NCBI RefSeq assembly: GCF_902463975.1
Contig: NZ_CABQHJ010000009.1
Coordinates: 1 to 64,000, forward strand
Reading direction: 5' to 3'
DNA from: Phascolarctobacterium_A sp902463975
GTDB taxonomy: Bacteria > Bacillota > Negativicutes > Acidaminococcales > Acidaminococcaceae
DNA: 64,000 nucleotides
Part shown: positions 1 to 7,820 of the stretch, piece by piece
Layout of the letters: each line of letters opens with the position of its first letter
Position numbering within the stretch: position 1 is the first letter of the stretch
Notes under the pieces: model-generated
Seen by the model: only the letters and a program-made list of their open reading frames with translations
Database searches by the model: none
Told to the model about the DNA's origin: nothing
Position numbers and translations under genes: made by a program

Positions 1-1389
1 TTACAAAAGCATGTTGGTATAATTTATTGTGCAACTATAAATGATTGCCAATTAGTAGCAGGCTGGTTGAGAAAATGCTTTCCTGATAAGCGTATAGAAA
101 TATATAATGGACAAGTAGATAAACATTTGAGAATAGATTTAGAAACCGATTTTCTGGGTGATAAAATTGATATCTTAGTTGCTACAAGTGCTTTTGGTAT
201 GGGGATTGATAAGCCTAATATTGGCTTTGTAATACATTTTAGTAAGCCCAAAAATGTTATTGAATATTATCAGCAGATAGGCAGAGCTGGTAGGGGGAAG
301 GAGATTCCTTTGGCTTATGCAGTGCTTTTAGCATCGCCTAACGATGATGATGTTAATAAGTTTTTTATTCGTAGTGCTTTTGCTACTAAAGACCAGATGA
401 TGTCCATTTTTGATTCTATAAAAAAAGCTGATGGTATTTCGAAAGATGATGTTATAAAAGAAGGAAGGCATACGAGTGGATTAGTAGATAAAGTAATAAG
501 ATATCTTGTAGCGCAAGATGCAGTGATCAAATATTTTGATTCTGAATCGAGAACTACAAAATATATAGTTAAAGACAATAATTGGCATCCCGATGAAGAG
601 CATATTAATCAATTAACACAACTGCGCCATATGGAATTAGGAGATATGAATGCTTACATTGCCAGCAAGCAATGTTATATGCAATATGTAACCGCTTTAT
701 TGAATGATAAAGCATCAAAGCCGTGTGGGCATTGTGCTTTTTGTAAATCTGAGCAGTCTTTGTCAGAGGAATATTCAGCTAGTATAGCATCAGAAGCTGA
801 AGATTTTATTGATAGCTTTGATTATGATGTTGCTGCAAGAAAGAAATGGGCAGTAACTAATAATTTTATTCCAGCAAACGAGAGAATTTGTGGCGATAAA
901 ATTTTTGTCTTAACAAAGTATGGTACGGGTAATTATGGTAAGCTTGTTAGAGAAGGCAAATATGAATCTGATCCAGCATACTTTGCAGATGAGCTTGTTG
1001 TGGCAGCAGCCAAAAAGCTTAGAGAAGTAGTTCGCAATGAAGACATAAAATACCTTATTCCCATTCCGTCGCTCAACCATCCTTCTTTGGTAAGCAGCTT
1101 TACAGAGCGTTTAGCCAAAAAGCTAAATTGTCAATATCTGGATATATTGGGTAAAACTAGTAAAGAAGAACAAAAAAATAAGCACACTTCAGTTCAACAG
1201 CAGAAAAATATTGAGGATAGTGTTTTTATAAAGGATAATACTTTGTCAGATGCTAATGTACTTTTAATAGATGATATGGTAGATTCCAAATGGACGATTA
1301 CTGTTGCTGCCAGCAAGCTGGTTCGTGAGGCTGGTATGGCTAAAGTATTTGCTTTTGCCTTAGCTAATTCACAGAATAGTGAGGATTAA
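1..1389 (+). CDS. RecQ-type helicase fused to phosphoribosyltransferase (5' end outside window)
   Basis: The frame is open from the first base, so the N-terminal helicase core lies upstream of the window. Visible are helicase motifs V and VI (ATSAFGMGIDKPN and QQIGRAGRG), a RecQ-like region, and a cysteine cluster (CGHCAFC preceded by a distant KQC) resembling the RecQ zinc site. The last 130 residues carry a type I phosphoribosyltransferase loop, VLLIDDMVDSKWTITVAA, as in ComF-like PRTases. The DprA-like gene starts 2 bases after the stop, so the two are almost certainly co-translated. PRTase plus DprA pairs are known as ShosTA anti-phage toxin/antitoxin systems; the helicase fusion and the role here are inference. 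AT-rich composition unlike the downstream cell-wall genes suggests horizontal origin. Confidence 0.85.
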   Translation, partial: LQKHVGIIYCATINDCQLVAGWLRKCFPDKRIEIYNGQVDKHLRIDLETDFLGDKIDILVATSAFGMGIDKPNIGFVIHFSKPKNVIEYYQQIGRAGRGKEIPLAYAVLLASPNDDDVNKFFIRSAFATKDQMMSIFDSIKKADGISKDDVIKEGRHTSGLVDKVIRYLVAQDAVIKYFDSESRTTKYIVKDNNWHPDEEHINQLTQLRHMELGDMNAYIASKQCYMQYVTALLNDKASKPCGHCAFCKSEQSLSEEYSASIASEAEDFIDSFDYDVAARKKWAVTNNFIPANERICGDKIFVLTKYGTGNYGKLVREGKYESDPAYFADELVVAAAKKLREVVRNEDIKYLIPIPSLNHPSLVSSFTERLAKKLNCQYLDILGKTSKEEQKNKHTSVQQQKNIEDSVFIKDNTLSDANVLLIDDMVDSKWTITVAASKLVREAGMAKVFAFALANSQNSED

Positions 1390-1391
1390 AA

Positions 1392-2621
1392 ATGTCTCAT
1401 TTAAGCGATAATGCTAAAGTTACAATATTGTTATGTTCTTCACTTGCGCTGAAGGATGATGTGAAACCGTTTACTGCCATTCAGTGGTATAATCTGAGTG
1501 TCAAGATATATAAATCTAAGCTGAAGGAACCTGCTGCCTTGCTTGGTTTAAGTGCAGATGAGCTGATTGCTAAACTTGCTATTTCTGAAGCTGATGCTTC
1601 AAGAATAACTGTGCTTCTGTCAAGAAGTATAAATGTTGCTTTTGAGTTACAGAAGCTTGAAAGTAAGGGGATTAATGTTATTACTAAAAGTGATGATAAT
1701 TATCCAAAGCGTCTGATAAAAGTTTTAGGGGGGCGTTATGCTCCGCCTATGCTTTATTATAGCGGAAATTTGGAACTGGCTAAAAATGATTGCATTGGTA
1801 TTGTAGGCTCTAGAAATATTGATGACAATGGTAAAACTGTGTGTGCTACCATAGCCCAAAAGGCTGCACTAGCAAATATAACTGTTGTTTCTGGCGGAGC
1901 TAGGGGTGTTGACAGTACATCGCGTACCATAGCATTAAAAAATGGAGGAGCTTGTATTGAATTTTTAGCTGATTCTATGGCTAAAAAAATAGTGCAGGGA
2001 GAGTACATAAAACCAATTTTGCAAAACAGGCTGTTAGTTTTTTCTGTCGTAAGTCCAAATCAAGGTTTTTTGGTATATTCAGCTATGGATAGAAATAAGT
2101 ACATTTATGCAATGGCTAAAAAAACCTTTGCTATAGCTGCTGATTTAAATAAGGGTGGAACATGGACGGGTGTAATGGAGTCCCTAAAAAGAAAGTGGGG
2201 ACATCCTTATGTCTGGGATACTGATATCTATCGTGGTAATTCGGAATTGATAAAAGCTGGTGCAACTCCTTTTTCTAATCCTAATGAACTTGATTTTTCA
2301 AATTTGGAGCAGGATGAAGCTGTTAATAAATTAACTATGGATAATTTATTTGCAGAACCATCTGATACAGAAGCTTATCTGGTCAGTGATAATTCTTCGG
2401 AATATAGTCAGGAGAAGGCCTTTAACAGTGATGCAATTTATAAAGCTGCTTTGCCAATAATCAAAGATTTTCTTGAAAATGAGCATACTTCGAAGGAGAT
2501 AATTGAAGCATTAGATATTGTTCCTAAGCAAGCAGAGAAGTGGTTGAAAAAGGCTGTTGCTGAAAAGCATATTATCAAATTAACAAGGCCAGTAAGATAT
2601 ATTGTTGCAGAGGATAATTAA
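1392..2621 (+). CDS. DprA/Smf-like Rossmann (SLOG) protein, possible ShosA-type partner
   Basis: 409 residues. An N-terminal helical region is followed by a DprA-like Rossmann fold with GIVGSRN (about residue 136) and VSGGARGVDSTSRTIAL (about 164), the nucleotide/DNA-binding signatures of DprA and other SLOG proteins. After an acidic linker the last 60 residues look like a winged helix (TSKEIIEALDIVPKQAEKWL). DprA proper loads RecA on incoming ssDNA, but tight coupling to a RecQ-PRTase gene rather than topA or rnhB argues against the housekeeping copy. In ShosTA systems the DprA homologue is the antitoxin to a PRTase toxin; that role is inferred from domain pairing alone. The start is ATG, 2 bases past the upstream stop. 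Confidence 0.8.
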   Translation: MSHLSDNAKVTILLCSSLALKDDVKPFTAIQWYNLSVKIYKSKLKEPAALLGLSADELIAKLAISEADASRITVLLSRSINVAFELQKLESKGINVITKSDDNYPKRLIKVLGGRYAPPMLYYSGNLELAKNDCIGIVGSRNIDDNGKTVCATIAQKAALANITVVSGGARGVDSTSRTIALKNGGACIEFLADSMAKKIVQGEYIKPILQNRLLVFSVVSPNQGFLVYSAMDRNKYIYAMAKKTFAIAADLNKGGTWTGVMESLKRKWGHPYVWDTDIYRGNSELIKAGATPFSNPNELDFSNLEQDEAVNKLTMDNLFAEPSDTEAYLVSDNSSEYSQEKAFNSDAIYKAALPIIKDFLENEHTSKEIIEALDIVPKQAEKWLKKAVAEKHIIKLTRPVRYIVAEDN

Positions 2622-2750
2622 AAGTAATAACGCAATGTAGTAGATAGCATTTGAGTTGTAGTTGCTAACCTTTGGGTATGCTTGCTGTTGGCCTGAGCTG
2701 GGAGTATTAAGCCTAAAGTCTGCAAGAGTTTAATATATGCTAAAACATGA

Positions 2751-2800
2751 AAACACCGACGTCTGCCGTACTTGTGGTACGGCGGATGCCGGTGTTTTTT
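2751..2800. terminator. Bidirectional intrinsic terminator
   Basis: A long stem (AAACACCG...CGGTGTTT continuing through GCCGTAC/GTACGGC) with a short TTGTG loop has T residues on the right and A residues on the left, so it can stop transcription from both sides. It lies between the converging DprA-like gene and the dehydrogenase gene. The 130 bases before it hold nothing I can identify. Confidence 0.85.
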
Positions 2801-2820
2801 GCTGGGGGGAAGGTATAAGC

Positions 2821-3774
2821 TTACAGGCTTGCTGCTCTCTCCAAGAAGCCGCGCAGAATGTCGCAGGAAGCGGTGAACTTAGCCTGCTCTTCTTCCGCCA
2901 GCGGCAGCTCTAAAATCTCTTCAATACCGTTTTTGCCGATTACGCAGGGAACACCTGCAGCTACGTCCTTCTGGCCATATTCGCCGCTAAGTACGGTGGA
3001 GCAGGGCCAAATCAGCTTTTCGTCATGGAAGATGGCTTTAATCAGCATGCAGGCAGCGTTGGCAATGCCGAATTCCGTGCAGCCCTTGCCGTCGACTTCA
3101 ATGTCGCCGGCTCTTTTAACCTGCAGCTGCAAATCCTCCAGGCTGAGTGCTGCCAGCTCCGGACGTTCAGCGCGCAGCTGGGCAAAGCTCTTGCTGCCGA
3201 TACGGATGGCAGACCAGACAACGAAGCTGGAATTACCATGCTCGCCCATGCAGAAGGCCTGAATAGATTTGCGGCTGTAGCCTGTAGCGGCGCTGAGCAC
3301 GCGCAGCAGGCGGTAGCTTTCGAGGCTGGTGCCGGTGCAGAAGCAGCGCTGCGGCTCCCAGTTCATCTTGCGGCGGATATGCTCGCAGATGATGTCTGCC
3401 GGATTAGAAATGCTGATCATAATGCCCTTGAAGTCAACCTGCTTAAGGTGGCTGATAACCTCGTTGGCCATCTTAATGGAATCGTCAAACATATCAAGAC
3501 GTGTTTCGCCGGGACGACGGCTACGGCCGAAAGCCATTACCAGAATGTCTGCATCGTTCAGCTCGCTGTATTCACCGGCGCGGATGATGGCATCACGGCC
3601 GCAAAGTGCACCGCTGACGCCGTCATCTAAGTCCAGCGCCTGTGCGGCAGCCTTTTCCTTGAGAATATCAATGAGCACAATATCGTCAGCCTCACCGGAT
3701 TGGATAAGAGCTAAAGCAACATGGGAGCCGACATGACCTGCGCCGACGATTACAACCTTACGAGTTTTTAACAT
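2821..3774 (-). CDS. L-lactate/malate dehydrogenase family protein
   Basis: 317 residues from the ATG preceded by AAGGAGG (a longer frame upstream lacks a ribosome site). N-terminal Rossmann motif GAGHVGSHVA with an aspartate after the second strand (VLIDI) indicates NAD(H). The catalytic loop reads GRSRRPGETRLD: the PGETR arginine is LDH-like, but the specificity position (Gln102 in LDH) is arginine, as in malate dehydrogenase. The catalytic histidine is in GEHGN and the substrate arginine in GTSLESYR, where the usual aspartate of LDH is glutamate. The family reduces a 2-oxoacid to the L-2-hydroxyacid; whether the substrate is pyruvate, oxaloacetate or a branched oxoacid cannot be settled by eye. 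It lies downstream of the DUF1858 gene on the same strand. Confidence 0.85.
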   Translation of the reverse strand: MLKTRKVVIVGAGHVGSHVALALIQSGEADDIVLIDILKEKAAAQALDLDDGVSGALCGRDAIIRAGEYSELNDADILVMAFGRSRRPGETRLDMFDDSIKMANEVISHLKQVDFKGIMISISNPADIICEHIRRKMNWEPQRCFCTGTSLESYRLLRVLSAATGYSRKSIQAFCMGEHGNSSFVVWSAIRIGSKSFAQLRAERPELAALSLEDLQLQVKRAGDIEVDGKGCTEFGIANAACMLIKAIFHDEKLIWPCSTVLSGEYGQKDVAAGVPCVIGKNGIEEILELPLAEEEQAKFTASCDILRGFLERAASL

Positions 3775-3797
3775 AACCAAAGCCTCCTTATGAAAAC

Positions 3798-3834
3798 AGG
3801 GAACCGTCCCCACTAATGCTGGAGATAGTTCCCT
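3798..3834 (-). terminator. Hairpin between DUF1858 gene and dehydrogenase
   Basis: Seven-base perfect arms (AGGGAAC/GTTCCCT) around a 23-base loop, followed on the minus strand by GTTTTC. It could be a weak terminator or attenuator ahead of the dehydrogenase ribosome site. Confidence 0.35.
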
Positions 3835-3891
3835 CATTTTTGCTATGCTGTAATAAATATGCCAATGCCGTATTTATCACATTTCGCTATA

Positions 3892-4101
3892 TTATTTGTT
3901 TGCTTCTGCTTCAGCAATAACCTTGTTGATATCTTCGATAAGAGCATCAACATCAATGCCGTGAGCGCCAGCGCCCTGACCGATGGTTTCGAAATGAGCA
4001 GCCATGCAGCCGATGCAGCCCAGACCATATTCAGCGAAAACCTCCATGATTTCAGGATGGTTTTGAACGGCTTCAATAATGCCGGTATCTTTAGTAATCA
4101 T
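3892..4101 (-). CDS. DUF1858 domain protein (redox disulfide type)
   Basis: 69 residues, ATG with AAGGAG seven bases ahead. The whole protein is one DUF1858 domain: helix-turn around HPEIMEVFAEYGLGCIGC with a CxxC pair, then a conserved AHFETI segment. The family is often called hybrid-cluster-protein-associated disulfide domain and is thought to act in redox or metal handling; the partner here is unknown. Its promoter lies at 4155-4183, divergent from mraZ. Confidence 0.85.
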   Translation of the reverse strand: MITKDTGIIEAVQNHPEIMEVFAEYGLGCIGCMAAHFETIGQGAGAHGIDVDALIEDINKVIAEAEANK

Positions 4102-4154
4102 TGTATAAATCTCCTTCTTTTAATAAAAATTGTACACATAATCCGTACTTACTC

Positions 4155-4183
4155 ATTATATCATTTGTATCTCTAAAAGCCAA
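4155..4183 (-). promoter_or_regulatory. Promoter for DUF1858 gene
   Basis: On the minus strand, TTGGCT, a 17-base spacer and a perfect TATAAT, about 55 bases ahead of the DUF1858 start. Confidence 0.7.
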
Positions 4184-4268
4184 ATTTATTACGGAAAATT
4201 TTTTGCGAAATCAGCTTGACAGAGTTCACATTTTTTTAATTATTTTTTTACATTAAGCTGTGAAATAC

Positions 4269-4297
4269 TTGCGTTTGCAGCCGATTAACGCTATAAT
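4269..4297 (+). promoter_or_regulatory. Promoter of the division/cell-wall cluster
   Basis: TTGCGT, 17 bases, perfect TATAAT, placing the RNA start near 4304, about 35 bases ahead of mraZ. A perfect TTGACA at 4216-4221 lies further up but has no good -10 at the right distance. Confidence 0.65.
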
Positions 4298-4302
4298 GGA
4301 GA

Positions 4303-4331
4303 AAAGTGGTGTAATGTGGGTGAAAAGGGGG
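4303..4331 (+). promoter_or_regulatory. Predicted MraZ operator (three G-rich repeats, 10-base period)
   Basis: AAGTGGTG, ATGTGGGT and AAAGGGGG follow each other with a 10-base period (cores at 4307, 4317 and 4327) between the promoter and the mraZ start. MraZ proteins bind TGGGN or AAAGTGK-type direct repeats with this spacing at their own promoter, so autoregulation is expected here. Confidence 0.55.
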
Positions 4332-4338
4332 CGACATT

Positions 4339-4770
4339 ATGCTTTTGGGTGAATACGAACATACCATAGATGCCAAAGGTCGTCTTGCTATGCCTGCAAA
4401 GCTGCGTGAAAGCTTGGGCGGTAAGTTTATCATCACCAAGGGTCTTGATGGCTGCCTTTTTGTATACGATATGGAGCAATGGCAGAAGCTGGAGCAAAAG
4501 CTGTCCGCCTTGCCGATGAGCCGCAAAACAGCGCGTGATTTTACCCGTTTCCTCTTTGGCGGTGCCTGCGAGGGCGAATGCGACAAGCAGGGCAGGGTGC
4601 TGCTGCCGGCAAACCTGCGTGCTCACGCCGGTCTGGAAAAGGATGCTGTAATCGTTGGCGTTGGCAGCAGAGCTGAAATCTGGGACGCCGGCCGCTGGAA
4701 CAAATATAATGAAGAAAATGCTGAGGATGTGAGCGAGCTTGCCGAGCAGCTTGCTGATTTAGGCATATAA
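4339..4770 (+). CDS. mraZ: Transcriptional regulator MraZ
   Basis: 143 residues with two SpoVT/AbrB-like halves: GEYEHTIDAKGRLAMPAKLR at the N-terminus and GECDKQGRVLLPANLR in the second half, the paired signatures of MraZ. MraZ forms a ring and binds repeats at the head of the cluster. First gene of the cluster, ATG after a G-rich segment that doubles as its predicted operator; rsmH follows 14 bases later. Confidence 0.97.
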   Translation: MLLGEYEHTIDAKGRLAMPAKLRESLGGKFIITKGLDGCLFVYDMEQWQKLEQKLSALPMSRKTARDFTRFLFGGACEGECDKQGRVLLPANLRAHAGLEKDAVIVGVGSRAEIWDAGRWNKYNEENAEDVSELAEQLADLGI

Positions 4771-4784
4771 GATTGGTGTTGGCT

Positions 4785-5717
4785 ATGGAATTTAAGCATA
4801 CAAGTATCCTGCTCGCTGAGAGCGTGGAGTTTTTGATAACAGATAAAAATGGTATTTACGTGGACTGCACCATGGGCGGTGCCGGTCACACCAGTGCCTT
4901 TGCCGCTCAGCTGGAGGCTGGTGGCCTGATGCTTGGCATTGACCAGGACGATGATGCGATTGCGGCAGGCTCTGCGCGTTTGCTGAACAAGTTTGCCTGC
5001 AAAACCGCTGTTGCCAAGTCTAATTTTGAAAACTTTTCCCAGGTATTGGATTCTATGGGCATTGATAAAATTGACGGTATCTTTTTTGATTTGGGCGTTT
5101 CCAGCTACCAACTGGATACACCGGAGCGTGGTTTCTCATATATGCATGACGGACCTTTGGATATGCGCATGAATAAAGAAGCAAGTCTGGATGCAGAGTA
5201 TATCGTCAACCACTATAAGGAAGAAGAACTGGCGGATATTATTCACCGTTACGGCGAGGAGCGCTGGGCGAAGCGTATCGCACAGTTTATTGTGGCAGCA
5301 CGCAAGGAAAAACCGCTGACCACTACCTTTGAGCTGGTGGATGTAATCAAGAAGGCTATCCCCAAGGGAGCAAGGCTTGACGGCCCGCACCCGGCGAAGC
5401 GCACCTTCCAGGCGATTCGCATTGAGGTGAACAATGAGCTGGGAATTCTGGCTGATACGATGGAAAAAGCTGTGGACCGCTTAAAGAGCGGCGGACGTAT
5501 CGGCGTTATTACCTTCCATTCGCTGGAGGACAGAATTATCAAGCAGACCTTTGCTAAGCTGGCCAAGGGCTGCACCTGCCCGCCACAGCTGCCTGTATGC
5601 GTGTGCGGCAAAAAGCCGCAGCTGCGTAAAACCGGCAATATCGTTCCCTCCAAGGCCGAGGTTGAAGAGAATCCGCGCAGCCGCAGTGCTCGCTTGCGTT
5701 ACGCAATTAAGATTTGA
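4785..5717 (+). CDS. rsmH: 16S rRNA (cytosine1402-N4)-methyltransferase RsmH
   Basis: 310 residues. SAM-binding motif DCTMGGAGHTSAF near residue 30, then FFDLGVSSYQLD and the RsmH signature around RTFQAIRIEVNNEL and ITFHSLEDRIIK, plus a cysteine-rich C-terminal segment (CTCPPQLPVCVCGKKP). Methylates C1402 of 16S rRNA in the P site. I chose the ATG giving MEFKHTSILL; upstream TTG and GTG codons are possible but add only four residues. No strong ribosome site is seen, so coupling to mraZ is likely. Confidence 0.97.
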   Translation: MEFKHTSILLAESVEFLITDKNGIYVDCTMGGAGHTSAFAAQLEAGGLMLGIDQDDDAIAAGSARLLNKFACKTAVAKSNFENFSQVLDSMGIDKIDGIFFDLGVSSYQLDTPERGFSYMHDGPLDMRMNKEASLDAEYIVNHYKEEELADIIHRYGEERWAKRIAQFIVAARKEKPLTTTFELVDVIKKAIPKGARLDGPHPAKRTFQAIRIEVNNELGILADTMEKAVDRLKSGGRIGVITFHSLEDRIIKQTFAKLAKGCTCPPQLPVCVCGKKPQLRKTGNIVPSKAEVEENPRSRSARLRYAIKI

Positions 5718-5762
5718 CAGATAGATTAAGATAGATGTGATGTGTGATGAAGGGTGATTTTG

Positions 5763-6167
5763 ATGCTTGCTAGAAAATACGACAATTACGCCTGGCAAGA
5801 GCAGCCTGCTGAGCAGTACGAAGCCCCGCAGCCTGTCCGTCGCAGAAGACGTAAACCTGATAAAATGAAGCTTATCCGCAGTGGACTGTTCAAAATTCTG
5901 GCAGTTGTCATGGTGGCTTATTTCGCTATGGTTCTGCGCAGCGAGGCTATGGTGCAGTGCAGCAATGAGCTTGTCAGCCTGCAGAAGCAGGAGGCGCAGC
6001 TGATTAACCAGAACAACGAGCTGAGAATTGAGGTTGAACAGCTCAAAGGTCCGGAGCGTATTATCGGCCTGGCAGAGCAGCGCCTTGGTATGAGCGTTGC
6101 CCGCAGCAACATCTATGTTAAGGCTGGCGAGAATGCAAAAAGCAGCAATTCTTTGGCTACCAAATAA
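5763..6167 (+). CDS. ftsL: Cell division protein FtsL
   Basis: 134 residues. A basic cytoplasmic N-terminus (VRRRRRKPDK), one membrane span at about residues 41-58, then a heptad-rich coiled coil (SLQKQEAQLINQNNELRIEVEQL) and the FtsL/DivIC-type ending PERIIGLAEQRLGM. FtsL joins FtsB and FtsQ at the septum. The ATG at 5763 has GAAGGG at proper distance; a GTG at 5754 is the alternative. The gene normally next in line, ftsI, is absent: murE is the next gene. Confidence 0.88.
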   Translation: MLARKYDNYAWQEQPAEQYEAPQPVRRRRRKPDKMKLIRSGLFKILAVVMVAYFAMVLRSEAMVQCSNELVSLQKQEAQLINQNNELRIEVEQLKGPERIIGLAEQRLGMSVARSNIYVKAGENAKSSNSLATK

Positions 6168-6197
6168 CAAATATACATAGCCATTCACTGTATATTG

Positions 6198-6206
6198 TGA
6201 TATAAT
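6198..6206 (+). promoter_or_regulatory. Possible extended -10 promoter ahead of murE
   Basis: TGATATAAT has the TGn extension and a perfect TATAAT, with no strong -35. It sits in the 165-base gap between ftsL and murE. A small hairpin (GGCAGCC/GGCTGCC, about 6226-6243) follows in the leader. Confidence 0.4.
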
Positions 6207-6332
6207 TTGAATGGGTTTTTGGGAGGCAGCCTTTTGGCTGCCGTTTCAATTTAAATTCTCCAGTATAAAAAATCTATAAGAAATTTATGCTTTTGCCGTT
6301 ATGCCGCAGAAGCTGAAACAGGAGGTTTATAA

Positions 6333-7820
6333 ATGGAAAAGCAATTAGCTTCTCTCCTTGCATTGCTGCCGCAGGCTGAAGTCCTTGGCAGTGCTGATAA
6401 AGTAATTACTGATGTAACTGCTGATTCCCGTGCAGTTGTGGCTGGCAGCCTTTTTATCTGCCTGAAGGGCGCGACTGTAGACGGACATAAATTTTTGGCG
6501 ATGGCTGCCGAAAAGGGCGCTGTTGCTGCGCTGGTGGAAGATGTGCCGGCGGAAGTGCCGCAGGGCATTACCCTGATAAAGGTTGCTGATACGCGCGAGG
6601 CGATGGAGCTGGTAACGCCGTATTTTTATGATTACCCCGGCCGCAAGCTGAGAATGATTGGCGTGACCGGTACTAACGGTAAAACCACCTCTACTAACAT
6701 TATCCGCCTGATTCTGCGTAAGGCAGGCTACAAGGTGGGCCTGATTGGCACCATCAATATCATGATTAACGATGAGATTACTGAATCTCACAACACTACT
6801 CCGGACGTAGTTGACCTGCAGAAGACGCTGTATGCTATGTGCTGCGCCGGCTGCGACTACTGCGTAATGGAGGTTTCCAGCCACGCGCTGGCACTGAAGC
6901 GTGTTGCAGGCATTGAATATGACTGCGCTGTGCTGACGAATATTACCCAGGATCACCTGGACTTCCATAAAACCATGGAAAATTATCGTGATGCCAAGAG
7001 CCTGCTCTTTGAGCATCTGACTGACGGCGATAAGCCGAACAAAAATGCTGTCTTCAACATGGACGACGCCAGCTCCGCGATTATCCGCGAGCGTACCAAG
7101 GCTAACGTGCTGACCTATGGCGAAGGCCATGACAATGACATCTACCCGCTGAGCTTTACTGTAGAGCCGAAGCATATGCAGCTTTTGCTGCACACTCCGG
7201 TGAGTGAAATGGACCTGGAGCTGAAGATTACCGGCGAGTTCAACGTGTATAATGTTATGGGCGTTATCGGTGCGATGCTGGCTGAAAAGATTGACAAGGA
7301 TATCATCTGCTCCGTGCTCGACGGCTTTGACGGCGTTCCCGGACGCTTCCAGCTGGTTGAGGCAGGTCAGCCTTATACCGTAATTGTTGACTATGCGCAT
7401 ACTCCCGACGGCCTGGAGAATGTGCTGAAGACTGCACGCTCCATTACCCGCGGCAAGCTGTGGGTGGTGTTCGGCTGCGGCGGCGACCGCGACAACAAGA
7501 AGCGCCCGCTGATGGGTGCATTGGCGCTGCAATTGGCTGATAATATCGTCGTAACCTCCGATAACCCGCGTACAGAGGATCCGGAGCTGATTATCGACGA
7601 AATCTTTACAGCGCTGCAGGATGTGCCTGCAGGCAAGCAGGTTACCCGTCTGAGCGACAGACATGAGGCTATCTGCTATGCGCTGGCCAACGCTGCTGCC
7701 GATGATGTAATCCTGATTGCCGGTAAGGGCCATGAAAATTACCAGATTTTGAAGGACAGAACTATTCACTTTGACGATAAAGAAGTTGTAATGGAATACT
7801 GGAGTGATAAAAAATGCTGA
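6333..7820 (+). CDS. murE: UDP-MurNAc-tripeptide synthetase MurE, meso-DAP type
   Basis: 495 residues. Mur-ligase order: N-terminal UDP-binding domain (TADSRAVVAGSLFICLKG), P-loop GVTGTNGKTTSTN near residue 111, the HTTPD-like SHNTTPDVVDL, and the C-terminal motif SDNPRTEDP. DNPR is the signature of enzymes adding meso-diaminopimelate rather than lysine. Cytosolic step of peptidoglycan precursor synthesis. ATG with AGGAGG eight bases ahead; its last bases overlap murF. Confidence 0.96.
   Translation: MEKQLASLLALLPQAEVLGSADKVITDVTADSRAVVAGSLFICLKGATVDGHKFLAMAAEKGAVAALVEDVPAEVPQGITLIKVADTREAMELVTPYFYDYPGRKLRMIGVTGTNGKTTSTNIIRLILRKAGYKVGLIGTINIMINDEITESHNTTPDVVDLQKTLYAMCCAGCDYCVMEVSSHALALKRVAGIEYDCAVLTNITQDHLDFHKTMENYRDAKSLLFEHLTDGDKPNKNAVFNMDDASSAIIRERTKANVLTYGEGHDNDIYPLSFTVEPKHMQLLLHTPVSEMDLELKITGEFNVYNVMGVIGAMLAEKIDKDIICSVLDGFDGVPGRFQLVEAGQPYTVIVDYAHTPDGLENVLKTARSITRGKLWVVFGCGGDRDNKKRPLMGALALQLADNIVVTSDNPRTEDPELIIDEIFTALQDVPAGKQVTRLSDRHEAICYALANAAADDVILIAGKGHENYQILKDRTIHFDDKEVVMEYWSDKKC

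Noticed and set aside
4216..4244. TTGACA at 4216 as main promoter of the mraZ cluster
   Set aside because: No acceptable -10 lies 16-18 bases downstream (only ATTATT); the TTGCGT/TATAAT pair at 4269-4297 is better.
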